Assembly: GCF_009647605.1 (NCBI RefSeq)
Contig: NZ_WJIF01000001.1
Span: 355,655-419,654 of the forward strand
DNA: 64,000 nucleotides
Direction: 5' to 3'
Source: Agromyces agglutinans
Lineage (GTDB): Bacteria > Actinomycetota > Actinomycetes > Actinomycetales > Microbacteriaceae
Shown: piece by piece, positions 11,838 to 20,367 of the stretch
How the letters are laid out: each line of letters begins with the position of its first letter
Numbering within the stretch: the stretch's first letter is position 1
Position numbers and translations under genes: made by a program
Notes under the pieces: model-generated
Told to the model about the DNA's origin: nothing
The model's database searches: none
What the model saw: only the letters and a program-made list of their open reading frames with translations

Positions 11838-12665
11838 TCACCTGGCGGCAGGCTTCGACGCCCACGCGGCGCGCACCACGAGCCACGTGAACACGAGCAT
11901 CAGCGCGTAGAGCGGAACGCCCATGAGCAGGCGCGTGAGGCCGAGGGCCTGCACGTTGTCGACGAGGTACAGCGGCACCTGCACGACGAGGCGCAGCACG
12001 AAGAACCCGACCCACGCGAGCGTGAGGAACTGGGCCAGCCGCACCTTCCGACGTTCGGCGCGCCACGCCGTGCCGTCGCCGACGAGGAAGCCGACGATGA
12101 GCCCGATGGCCGGCCAGCGCACGAACACCGACACGAGCAGGGCGAGCGCGTAGCCGGCGTTCGTGAAGAATCCGAGCACGTAGTTGTCTCGCGCGTCACC
12201 GCTCCACAGGGCGAGCGCGGCCGACAGCAGGACGCCGACGAGTCCGGCGATGGCCTGCGTCGGCTGTCCCTTCGCGATCACGCGGGCCGCCGTGAACACG
12301 ATCGCGAGACCCACGGATGCCACGAGCGCGGGGACGAGCGCGGCTTGCGCCCCCTGGCCGGCGAAGCTCGTGAGCACCGAGTACACGACGAGGAACACGA
12401 GGCCGGGCAGGAGCGCCTCGAGGATGCCGCGGACTCCCCCGACCGCCGCGAGCACGTCGCGCCCGGTCAACTGCTCGTCGCGCGCGAGCGCGCCGAGGCC
12501 GCTGCGCTCGGCGGCCTGGGAGAACTGCCGGGCGAACTCGGCCTTCAGGTCGGGCTCGGCGTCGTTCGCAGCATCATCGGTCACGGCATCGCCGGTCGCG
12601 GCGGCATCGGTCGCGTCCTCGGCGTGGTCGTCGTGCGGCGTCTCCGCACCCGACGGCGAGGTCAC
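11838..12665 (-). CDS. DUF3159 family membrane protein
   Basis: 275 residues. The first 65 residues are Asp/Ala-rich and low in complexity; the rest carries about five or six hydrophobic segments (LLPGLVFLVVYSVLTSF, ALVASVGLAIVFTAARV, GLVGVLLSAALALW and others). It matches the actinobacterial membrane family DUF3159, of unknown function. The motif GDGTAWRAERRKVRL followed by an LTLAWVGFFVLRLVVQVPLY helix recalls small-solute transporters or septation-type membrane proteins. Its ATG overlaps the stop of DUF3710 by four bases, so dut, DUF3710 and DUF3159 form one operon. Confidence 0.85.
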   Translation of the reverse strand: MTSPSGAETPHDDHAEDATDAAATGDAVTDDAANDAEPDLKAEFARQFSQAAERSGLGALARDEQLTGRDVLAAVGGVRGILEALLPGLVFLVVYSVLTSFAGQGAQAALVPALVASVGLAIVFTAARVIAKGQPTQAIAGLVGVLLSAALALWSGDARDNYVLGFFTNAGYALALLVSVFVRWPAIGLIVGFLVGDGTAWRAERRKVRLAQFLTLAWVGFFVLRLVVQVPLYLVDNVQALGLTRLLMGVPLYALMLVFTWLVVRAAWASKPAAR

Positions 12666-13282
12666 CGGGTCGGGGCGCCGGCGCCGGTGGCCGGCATCCG
12701 GAGCGGGATGAGATCGCGCGGCGGCATCGGCGTCGTGCCGCGCACGACGACGATGGACCGGAAGAGGTCTTCGACCTGCGCCGCGGCGTTCGGCTCGACC
12801 GCGGCCTCGCCGGCGATGACGCCGCGCAGGAACCAGCGGGGGCCGTCGACCCCGATGAAGCGCGCGAGACGCGTGTGTGCGGGCTGGTCGGCGGTCGCGG
12901 CGACCGGGATCTGCGCGAGCAGCTCGGGACCGAACGCGCCGTCGCGAACGGTCGTCGTGCCGCCCTGGCGGGCGATCTGCTCGGAGATCTGCCCGCGGAT
13001 CTCGTGCCAGAGTCCGCTGGACCGCGGCGCCGCGAAGGGCTGGACCTGCAGGGTCGAGTTCGCGTAGTCGAGGCCGATGGCGACGACCCGCTTGGAGCCC
13101 TCCTCGATCTCGAGCCGCAGGTGCAGGCCCTCGCGGGGCAGCACCTTGACCCCGCCCAGGTCGACGTAGGGCCGGACCGGGTTGGCCTCGGACTCGTCGA
13201 GCGGACCCGTCGTCTCGCGGTCGGCAGGGGCCGACTTGGGCTGGTCGACGGGGGTCTCGCCGATGTTCTCGATGTCGCTCAC
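12662..13282 (-). CDS. DUF3710 family protein
   Basis: 206 residues, GTG start (VSDIENIGETP) overlapping the end of dut by four bases. The first 45 residues are charged and probably disordered. The rest matches DUF3710, a conserved actinobacterial family of unknown function (YVDLGGVKVLPREGLHLRLE at its start; GPRWFLRGVIAGEAA towards the end). It has no membrane segment. Its place between dut and DUF3159 is conserved in many Micrococcales as far as I recall, which suggests a shared housekeeping role, but no activity can be read from the sequence. Confidence 0.85.
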   Translation of the reverse strand: MSDIENIGETPVDQPKSAPADRETTGPLDESEANPVRPYVDLGGVKVLPREGLHLRLEIEEGSKRVVAIGLDYANSTLQVQPFAAPRSSGLWHEIRGQISEQIARQGGTTTVRDGAFGPELLAQIPVAATADQPAHTRLARFIGVDGPRWFLRGVIAGEAAVEPNAAAQVEDLFRSIVVVRGTTPMPPRDLIPLRMPATGAGAPTR

Positions 13283-13737
13283 GCGTTCACTCCTTGCTTG
13301 TGCTCCCCGAACCCGGTCGAGCCGAATCCCCCCTCGCCGCGATGGCTGCCCGGCAGCCGCTCGACCTCGATGAACCGGGCGCGGCTCACCGGCATGACCA
13401 CGACCTGGGCGATGCGGTCGCCCGCCTCGATGCGGTACGACTCGCTCCGGTCGGTGTTCAGCAGCGCGACCTTGATCTCGCCCCGATAGCCCGCGTCGAC
13501 GGTGCCGGGCGCGTTCACGATCGTGATGCCGTGCTTGAACGCAAGTCCCGAGCGCGGTACGACGAAGGCCACGTATCCGTCGGGCAGTGCGATCGAGACG
13601 CCGGTGCCGACGGTCGCCCGCTCGCCGGGCCCGAGCACGAGCGACTCGGCGGCGTGCAGGTCGGCTCCGGCATCGCCCGGGTGGGCGTATTCGGGCAGGC
13701 GCGCTGCGGTGATCAGCACATCGACGGAATCGGTCAC
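13279..13737 (-). CDS. dut: dUTP diphosphatase
   Basis: Trimeric dUTPase of 152 residues that hydrolyses dUTP to dUMP and so keeps uracil out of DNA and supplies dTMP synthesis. The five family motifs are visible: HPGDAGADLHA, PRSGLAFKHG, NAPGTVDAGYRGEI, RIEAGDRIAQVVV and, at the C-terminus, RGEGGFGSTG, which closes over the active site. The GTG start follows a TACCCT -10 box at six bases. It heads the dut-DUF3710-DUF3159 operon and is divergent from DUF3093. Confidence 0.96.
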   Translation of the reverse strand: MTDSVDVLITAARLPEYAHPGDAGADLHAAESLVLGPGERATVGTGVSIALPDGYVAFVVPRSGLAFKHGITIVNAPGTVDAGYRGEIKVALLNTDRSESYRIEAGDRIAQVVVMPVSRARFIEVERLPGSHRGEGGFGSTGFGEHKQGVNA

Positions 13738-13743
13738 CGTTCG

Positions 13744-13749
13744 AGGGTA
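13744..13749 (-). promoter_or_regulatory. -10 box of dut
   Basis: Read on the minus strand this is TACCCT, ending six bases before the dut GTG, with no Shine-Dalgarno box between. Confidence 0.5.
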
Positions 13750-13775
13750 GTGCAGAAGTCTGGTCGAATAGACCC

Positions 13776-14228
13776 ATGTCCGACTACCGCGAGCGCATGT
13801 GGCCGTCCCCCTGGATCTGGGTCGCGTGCCTGCTGCTCATCCCCTCGAGCATCCTCGTGCTCGCCCCCGTGTCGGTGCCCGCCGGGGTCGTGACCGGCAT
13901 CGTGCTGTACGCGGGCGTGCTCGGCGCGCTCTCGTTCACCGCGCCGGTCGTCGAGGTCTCGGCGGGGAGGTTGCGAGCCGGTCGTGCGGAGATCCCGCTC
14001 GAGCAGACCGGCGAGGCGGTCGCCGTCGATGCGGATGCCTCGCGTGCCGAGCTCGGCACGCGCCTCGACGCGCGCGCGTTCCTCGTGATCCGAGGGTGGA
14101 TCCGGCCGCTCGTGCGAGTGCCGATCGTCGACGATGCCGACCCGACCCCGTACTGGCTGGTCTCCAGCCGTCGCGCAGACGAACTGGCCGCCGCGATCAA
14201 TCGATCGCGACGGCCCGATGCCCAGTGA
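13776..14228 (+). CDS. DUF3093 family membrane protein
   Basis: 150 residues. Two adjacent membrane helices span about residues 12-48 (IWVACLLLIPSSILVLAP, then VTGIVLYAGVLGALSF). The remainder is a soluble beta-rich domain with the family motif ARAFLVIRGWIRPLVRV, followed by DADPTPYWLVSSRR. This is the layout of DUF3093, a small actinobacterial family of unknown function commonly found beside dut. Start at ATG, divergent from dut with only 38 bases between the two starts, so the two promoters must overlap or abut. Convergent with DUF4193. Confidence 0.85.
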   Translation: MSDYRERMWPSPWIWVACLLLIPSSILVLAPVSVPAGVVTGIVLYAGVLGALSFTAPVVEVSAGRLRAGRAEIPLEQTGEAVAVDADASRAELGTRLDARAFLVIRGWIRPLVRVPIVDDADPTPYWLVSSRRADELAAAINRSRRPDAQ

Positions 14229-14237
14229 CCGAGGAGG

Positions 14238-14531
14238 TCAGGAGGCGCACTCCAGGCAGATCGCCCCGAGCTTGGTCTCGTGATCGATCTGCGAGCGGTG
14301 CTTCACGAGGAAGCAGCTCACGCACGTGAACTCGTCAGCCTGCGGCGGAAGCACGACGACGTCGAGTTCGACGTCGGACAGATCGGCTCCGGCCAGGTCG
14401 AAGCTCCCCGGGTTGTCGGCGTCTTCGACGTCGACGGCACCGGAAAGCTTGTCGGGAACGCGCTCCTTGAGGGCCTCGATCGACTCGGAGTCGTCTTCGG
14501 TCTTCCGCGGTGCGTCGTAATCCGTTGCCAT
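14238..14531 (-). CDS. DUF4193 family zinc-ribbon-like protein
   Basis: 97 residues. It begins MATDYDAPRKTEDDSES and ends with two CxxC pairs (CVSC and CLEC, about 30 residues apart), typical of a treble-clef or zinc-ribbon fold. This is the actinobacterial family DUF4193, small acidic proteins of unknown function. The frame can be read 33 codons further upstream, but that stretch contains the likely promoter (-35 TTGCCA, -10 AACTAT), so the internal ATG is used. Divergent from sepH. Confidence 0.88.
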   Translation of the reverse strand: MATDYDAPRKTEDDSESIEALKERVPDKLSGAVDVEDADNPGSFDLAGADLSDVELDVVVLPPQADEFTCVSCFLVKHRSQIDHETKLGAICLECAS

Positions 14532-14568
14532 GCCCATCCATTCTTCGTTCGCCGAGAATTCGGCGGCC

Positions 14569-14599
14569 ATAGTTTGCACGAAATCCCGGTCATTGGCAA
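14569..14599 (-). promoter_or_regulatory. Candidate promoter of the DUF4193 gene
   Basis: On the minus strand TTGCCA is followed after 18-19 bases by AAACTAT. The -10 ends 37 bases before the ATG. The spacing is near the optimum for the housekeeping sigma factor. Confidence 0.45.
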
Positions 14600-14725
14600 A
14601 CTTCCGCGAGGGCCTGCCCCGACCGGTCACTCATGCAACTTCCGGCGCGCCCGCGCTATTCCCGATATCCGGCGTCGCTCGTGGCATCCTTGGGCGGAGA
14701 CGAAAGCACGGAAGGGCTTGTCGCA

Positions 14726-15832
14726 ATGCAAGAACTCAAGGTGATCGGCGTGGAGAACGGCGCACTCGTCGCCGCCTCCGATGATGGTGCCCGCTTCCGG
14801 ATCGAGATCGACGAGGTCCTGCAGTCCAGGATCCGTCAGGCGCAACCCGAGGTGCACCAGGGCCCCAAGCTCTCCCCCCGCGAGGTCCAGGCGCACATCC
14901 GCTCCGGGCTGTCGTCGGAGGAGGTGGCCCGGTTGACCGGGGCGTCGGTCGACTACATCCGCCGCTTCGAGGGCCCGGTGATCGCCGAGCGCGAGCACAT
15001 CGTCACCTCGGCGCTCGCGGTGCCGGTGCACGTGGCCGGCGAGGTCGACCCCTCCGATGAGCCGCTTTCGTTCGGCACGGTGATCCGGGAGCGACTCGCG
15101 AAGCTCGACGCCCACGGCGAACGATGGGCCAGCTGGAAGGACGAGGAGCGCGGCTGGATCGTCAAGCTCGAGTTCACCGCCGACACCATCGACCACGACG
15201 CCCGCTGGGGCTTCGATCCGCGTCGCCGTGCGCTCGCGCCGATCAACTCCGAGGCGATCACGCTGTCGCAGCAGGGCGACCTCAAGGAGGGGCTGATCCC
15301 GCGCCTCCGGGCCGTCGGCGGCGACCCCGACCAGTCGCGGTTCGACAGCGGCGCCTTCACGTTCGAGGAGCCCGAGCCGCCCGCCGAGAACGACACCGCC
15401 CCGCAACTCGAACCGCTGCCCTACGGCCGGCCGACACCGCTCGCCCCGCAGCCGTCGAGCCCGGCGGTGGCACGCGCCGCCATCAAGCGCGCCGACGAGC
15501 CTGCGCAGGCACAGGGCGAGACCGCCGACCTCTTGGAAGCGCTGCGGCGCCGTCGTGGCGAACGCGAGGCGGCCACCGGCGAGCTCCCGCCGATCGTTCC
15601 CGCGACGCCCCTCACGCCCGCGCAGCAGCCGGCTCACGTGCCGGCGCAGGCAGCGCCGGCCGCTGAGACGCCCGAGTCCCCCGCATCCGACGAGAAGCCC
15701 GGATCGGCGGCTCGCTCGCTCTGGGGCAAGACCTCGGCGAGCCCCTCGCGCAACGCCAAGAAGGGCCGCGCCTCGATGCCGAGCTGGGACGAGATCGTCT
15801 TCGGTGCCCGCACCGACGACGACCTCGCCTGA
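14726..15832 (+). CDS. sepH: Cell-division regulator SepH
   Basis: 368 residues, matching SepH (formerly DUF3071), which in Streptomyces and Mycobacterium binds FtsZ and stimulates its assembly. The N-terminal DUF3071 domain (MQELKVIGVENGALVAAS) contains a helix-turn-helix-like segment at about residues 50-85 (SPREVQAHIRSGLSSEEVAR). After about residue 215 the chain is Pro/Ala-rich and disordered, ending in a basic and then acidic tail (PSWDEIVFGARTDDDLA). The chosen ATG is where family members begin; a longer reading upstream would run through the divergent promoter region. It should act in the cytoplasm at the division site. Confidence 0.92.
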   Translation: MQELKVIGVENGALVAASDDGARFRIEIDEVLQSRIRQAQPEVHQGPKLSPREVQAHIRSGLSSEEVARLTGASVDYIRRFEGPVIAEREHIVTSALAVPVHVAGEVDPSDEPLSFGTVIRERLAKLDAHGERWASWKDEERGWIVKLEFTADTIDHDARWGFDPRRRALAPINSEAITLSQQGDLKEGLIPRLRAVGGDPDQSRFDSGAFTFEEPEPPAENDTAPQLEPLPYGRPTPLAPQPSSPAVARAAIKRADEPAQAQGETADLLEALRRRRGEREAATGELPPIVPATPLTPAQQPAHVPAQAAPAAETPESPASDEKPGSAARSLWGKTSASPSRNAKKGRASMPSWDEIVFGARTDDDLA

Positions 15833-15894
15833 TCGTCAGGCGGCCCATTCGGGCGTGCCCGGCCGGGCACGGATGTCGCTCGCCGGTGGTACTC

Positions 15895-15912
15895 TTCGAA
15901 CATCTGTTCGAA
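15895..15912 (+). promoter_or_regulatory. LexA operator (SOS box)
   Basis: TTCGAACATCTGTTCGAA is a perfect match to the actinobacterial and Bacillus-type LexA consensus TCGAAC-N4-GTTCGA, extended by one base on each side. It ends 12 bases before the chosen start of the DUF6504 gene and overlaps its Shine-Dalgarno box by two bases. Confidence 0.88.
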
Positions 15913-15924
15913 GGGAGCGACCCG

Positions 15925-16209
15925 GTGCCGCAGCTGCAGGAGTTCGTCGAGATCTGGACCGGCGAGTCCGGTGAACCCCAGCGGCTCGTGTGGCGCGCCC
16001 GCCGGTTCCGGGTCACCGACCGACCGACACCGCGCGTCGGCCCGGCCGAATGGTGGCAGCCGTTCGCCGCGCACGACGTGTCGCCCGGCCGCGAGCCGCT
16101 CGCGATCGCCGGGTGGCGGTTCCAGGCCAGCACCGACGACGGCGAGACCCACGTGTTCGACGTGGATCACGACGGAACGCGGTGGCTGCTGCTGAAGGTC
16201 TTCGACTGA
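15925..16209 (+). CDS. DUF6504-like protein under LexA control
   Basis: 94 residues, starting at GTG (PQLQEFVEIWTGESGEP). The box AAGGGAG stands seven bases before it, while an earlier in-frame GTG would place the start inside the LexA operator. The protein is small and Trp-rich (VGPAEWWQPF, TRWLLLKVFD) without cysteine pairs or membrane segments. I recognise it as DUF6504-like; from memory, such genes often sit next to imuB and dnaE2, the damage-inducible mutagenesis cassette, but neither is nearby here. The SOS box makes a DNA-damage role likely. The function itself is unknown. Confidence 0.75.
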   Translation: MPQLQEFVEIWTGESGEPQRLVWRARRFRVTDRPTPRVGPAEWWQPFAAHDVSPGREPLAIAGWRFQASTDDGETHVFDVDHDGTRWLLLKVFD

Positions 16210-16219
16210 GGCGTTCGCC

Positions 16220-17494
<1,275 letters not shown>

Positions 17495-17595
17495 CGCATC
17501 CTCCCTCTCGCGTCTGTTCCGAGCCTAACCCGTGCCGGAGGACTTCTGGCGGAGCGGCGCACATTCGTGGGCGTGGCGGGTTCGCCGTGGGCGAA

Positions 17596-18348
17596 TCACC
17601 CGAGCAGGTGCCGCAGGTAGCGCCCCGGCTCGGCCAGGTAGGAGCGCCAATGGTCGACGAGCTCGAGGTCCTGCCACTCGGCGCGACGGATGCCCCACTC
17701 CCCGAGTTCGAGGATCGTCGCGCCCGGCACGGCCGCCAGCACGGGCGAGTGCGTCGCGCACACGACCTGCGCGCCGCGCCGGACCATCTCGTCGAGCGAG
17801 GAGATCCAGCGCAGGAGCGAAGAGAACGACAGTGCGGCCTCGGGCTCGTCGAGGCAGACGAACCCGGCGGGATAGTCGGGGTGATTCAACTGCTCGTCGA
17901 GCAGCGAGTTGAACGACTCGCCGTGGCTCAGCTCGTGCAGTCCGCCGCTCGGCCCGCCGAGCTCGTCGAGGTAGCTGTAGTAGCCGTGCATGGTCTCGGC
18001 CCGGAGGAAGAAGCCGCGCCGCGGTGCTCCGGCGCGGCGCTCGAGGCGCAGCCAGGAGCCGAGCGGGGATTCCGTCGGCTGCGTGCGGCGACCGCCGTTG
18101 GAGCTGCCGCCCTCGGGAGGGAGGCCGTAGGCCATCGCGATGCCCTCGAGCAGCGTCGACTTGCCGCTGCCGTTCTCGCCGACGAGGAAGGTGAGCCCCG
18201 GAGCGAGCTCGAGCGCGCCCGCTCGGAGGAGCTGCGCCACGGCCGGCACGGTCGCGGGCCAGGTGCCTCGCTCGATCGAGGCGTCGTCGGAGACGACGAC
18301 GCGGCGGACGACTCGGCTGTCTTGGAGCCAGTCGTCCGCCGCGTGCAC
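17596..18348 (-). CDS. Small ABC-type AAA ATPase (predicted ATPase of COG3910 type)
   Basis: 250 residues. Walker A is VGENGSGKST at about residue 57, the signature region ELSHGESFNSLL precedes Walker B in FVCLDEPEAALS, and the switch His is in CATHSPVLAAVPG. There is no coiled coil or membrane segment between the motifs, so this is a short soluble ATPase rather than an SMC protein or transporter. The order resembles the predicted ATPases of COG3910, whose role is unknown. The GTG start lies eight bases after the clpP2 stop, so it is probably co-transcribed with clpP1P2. Confidence 0.75.
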   Translation of the reverse strand: MHAADDWLQDSRVVRRVVVSDDASIERGTWPATVPAVAQLLRAGALELAPGLTFLVGENGSGKSTLLEGIAMAYGLPPEGGSSNGGRRTQPTESPLGSWLRLERRAGAPRRGFFLRAETMHGYYSYLDELGGPSGGLHELSHGESFNSLLDEQLNHPDYPAGFVCLDEPEAALSFSSLLRWISSLDEMVRRGAQVVCATHSPVLAAVPGATILELGEWGIRRAEWQDLELVDHWRSYLAEPGRYLRHLLG

Positions 18349-18356
18349 GGTGGGTG

Positions 18357-19040
18357 TCAGCGCGCGAGCGCCGGCAGGGTCTTGCGCGAGCTCAGCACCT
18401 GGTCGATCAGGCCGTACTCGAGCGCCTCATTCGCGGAGAGGATCTTGTCGCGGTCGATGTCGGTGTTGACCTGTTCCTGCGTGCGGTTCGAGTGCTTCGA
18501 GAGCGTCTCCTCGAGCCACGTGCGCATGCGCAGTATCTCGGCCGCCTGGATCTCGATGTCGGAGGCCTGGCCGTGACCGGCCTCCCCCATCGCCGGCTGG
18601 TGGATCAGGATCCGCGCGTTCGGCAGTGCGAGGCGACGGCCCGGCGTTCCGGCCGCGGCGATGACCGCGGCCGCGGAGGCGGCCTGGCCGAGCACGACCG
18701 TCTGGATCTGCGGACGGATGTACTGCATCGTGTCGTAGATCGCCGTCATCGCGGTGAACGAGCCACCGGGCGAGTTGATGTACATCATGATGTCGCGGTC
18801 GGGGTCCATCGACTCGAGCACGAGCAGCTGGGCCATGATGTCGTCGGCCGACGCGTCGTCGACCTGCACGCCGAGGAAGATGATGCGGTCCTCGAAGAGC
18901 TTCGCGTACGGATCTTGCCGCTTGAAGCCGTAGGCCGTGCGCTCCTCGAAGCTCGGGAGGATGTAGCGCGAGCCGGGCGCCTGGGTGCCCGTGAAGGCGG
19001 TACCGCCGAAAGCAGGGCCACCGAAAGTAGGTACAGTCAT
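18357..19040 (-). CDS. clpP2: ATP-dependent Clp protease proteolytic subunit (ClpP2 type)
   Basis: Serine peptidase of about 227 residues. The catalytic Ser is in LGQAASAAAVI, the His in ILIHQPAMG and the Asp in the DRDKILSANEAL region. The N-terminus (MTVPTFGGPAFGGTAF) is long and Gly-rich, typical of actinobacterial ClpP2, which joins ClpP1 in a mixed tetradecamer. The start is the inner ATG, eight codons inside the longest reading, since GAGAGAG stands before it. It begins 20 bases after clpP1. ClpX and ClpC would dock on this ring. Confidence 0.95.
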   Translation of the reverse strand: MTVPTFGGPAFGGTAFTGTQAPGSRYILPSFEERTAYGFKRQDPYAKLFEDRIIFLGVQVDDASADDIMAQLLVLESMDPDRDIMMYINSPGGSFTAMTAIYDTMQYIRPQIQTVVLGQAASAAAVIAAAGTPGRRLALPNARILIHQPAMGEAGHGQASDIEIQAAEILRMRTWLEETLSKHSNRTQEQVNTDIDRDKILSANEALEYGLIDQVLSSRKTLPALAR

Positions 19041-19060
19041 TCGCTCGTTCTCTCTCTTCC

Positions 19061-19648
19061 TCACGCCTGGTTGGTGCCGCCGCCGCCGGCCACGTCGAGC
19101 GCCGACTCGCGGATGGCGTCCACGAAGCCGTACTCGAGCGCCTCTTCGGCCGAGAACCAGCGGTCGCGGTCGCCGTCGCGGTTGATCTGCTCGACGGTCT
19201 TGCCGGTCTGCGCCGCGGTGATCTCGGCGAGGCGCTTCTTCATGTCGAGGATCAGCTGCGCCTGGGTCTGGATGTCGCTCGCCGTGCCGCCGAAGCCGCC
19301 GTGCGGCTGGTGCAGCAGCACGCGGGCGTTCGGCGTGATGTACCGCTTGCCCTTGGTGCCGGCGGTGAGCAGCAGCTGCCCCATCGAGGCGGCCATGCCG
19401 ATGCCGACCGTCACGATGTCGTTCGGGACGAACTGCATGGTGTCGTAGATCGCCATGCCGGCGGTGATCGATCCACCGGGCGAGTTGACGTAGAGGTAGA
19501 TGTCCTTCTTGGGGTCTTCGGCGGCGAGCAGGAGCAGCTTGGCTGCGATCTCGTTCGCGTTGTCGTCGCGGACCTCAGAGCCGAGCCAGATGATGCGGTC
19601 CTTCAGCAGACGATCGAACACACCGGGCTGCAGTGACGGTTCGGCCAT
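19061..19648 (-). CDS. clpP1: ATP-dependent Clp protease proteolytic subunit (ClpP1 type)
   Basis: 195-residue serine peptidase, the partner of ClpP2. The catalytic Ser is in [11 protein letters not shown], the His in VLLHQPHGG and the Asp in the [12 protein letters not shown] segment. [18 protein letters not shown] is the handle region that forms ring contacts. It is the first gene of clpP1-clpP2-ATPase. A CGC-N5-GCG element lies about 70 bases before the ATG, where the activator ClgR acts in related bacteria. The degradation complex is cytoplasmic. Confidence 0.96.
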   Translation of the reverse strand: MAEPSLQPGVFDRLLKDRIIWLGSEVRDDNANEIAAKLLLLAAEDPKKDIYLYVNSPGGSITAGMAIYDTMQFVPNDIVTVGIGMAASMGQLLLTAGTKGKRYITPNARVLLHQPHGGFGGTASDIQTQAQLILDMKKRLAEITAAQTGKTVEQINRDGDRDRWFSAEEALEYGFVDAIRESALDVAGGGGTNQA

Positions 19649-19718
19649 GGAATTCGCTCCGTTTCGTTGTCGCGTTCACTCGAATCTATCCGGTGCAACA
19701 CCGCGGAACGGGGCTGTT

Positions 19719-19729
19719 CGCCCTAGGCG
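19719..19729. promoter_or_regulatory. Candidate ClgR-type site before clpP1
   Basis: CGCCCTAGGCG fits the CGC-N5-GCG core reported for ClgR, the activator of clpP genes in Corynebacterium and Streptomyces. It overlaps the stop codon of the TPR gene, so part of the pattern may be coincidental. Confidence 0.3.
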
Positions 19730-20304
19730 GATGACGCGGCGCCGGAAGCGTTCGACGCGGCATCCGTCTCGTCGTCGGCGACGAGCATCGCCGCGTACGC
19801 CGTCATCGATCGCGTGTACCGGCGCAGGTGAGGCGCGAGCGCCGTGAGCGCGACGGATGCCCCGCGCCGCGCGTCGCCCGTGCTCACGAGCGCGAGGGCG
19901 AGGAAGGCGGCGACCTCATCGCGATAGGGCGCGTCGGGGTGCTCGCGGTGCTCCTCCTCGATGAGCCGGAGGGCCTCGGCCGCGTCGCCGAGGTTGCGGA
20001 TGCTGCTGGCCAGCTGTACGACCGCCTGCGGTCGGTGCTCGGCGTCGAGGCCGAGCTCGAGGGCGCGGCGGTACAGCGGCACCGCCTCGTCGGGACGGCC
20101 GGCGGAGTCGCGGGCGCCGGCGCGCTCGAACACGGCACGCGCGTCGTCGTCGCCGCGCTCGGCGGCGATGGCGTCGATCCGGGCGATCACCTCGTCATCG
20201 ACGAGCGAGCCGGCCGCGAGGGTCCAGACCTCGTCGATGCGCCGCTCCCAGCCGTCGGCCTCGGCGTCGGTCTCGCGGGTGTTCGTCTCAGGGGCGTCGG
20301 TCAT
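19723..20304 (-). CDS. Tetratricopeptide-repeat protein
   Basis: 193 residues. After an acidic N-terminus, residues about 60-150 contain at least two TPR-like helical pairs (AGRPDEAVPLYRRALELGLD and RNLGDAAEALRLIEEEHREHP). A final segment is Ala/Asp-rich. No enzyme motif, signal peptide or membrane helix is visible. Such TPR proteins serve as binding platforms; the partner is not apparent. A GGAGG box precedes the ATG. It lies between trigger factor and clpP1 on the same strand and may be read through from trigger factor past the hairpin. Confidence 0.8.
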   Translation of the reverse strand: MTDAPETNTRETDAEADGWERRIDEVWTLAAGSLVDDEVIARIDAIAAERGDDDARAVFERAGARDSAGRPDEAVPLYRRALELGLDAEHRPQAVVQLASSIRNLGDAAEALRLIEEEHREHPDAPYRDEVAAFLALALVSTGDARRGASVALTALAPHLRRYTRSMTAYAAMLVADDETDAASNASGAASSA

Positions 20305-20322
20305 GGGTTCCTCCGGGAACGC

Positions 20323-20360
20323 GGAAGGGGCCGGACGCCAGGCGGCATCCGGCCCCTTCC
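20323..20360 (-). terminator. Terminator of trigger factor
   Basis: A 13-base inverted repeat (GGAAGGGGCCGGA and complement) with a 12-base loop follows the tig stop codon directly. Confidence 0.75.
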
Positions 20361-20367
20361 GGAGCGA

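Noticed and set aside
14633-14725. Longer N-terminus for SepH
   Set aside because: The extension crosses the divergent promoter region and family members begin at MQELKVIG.
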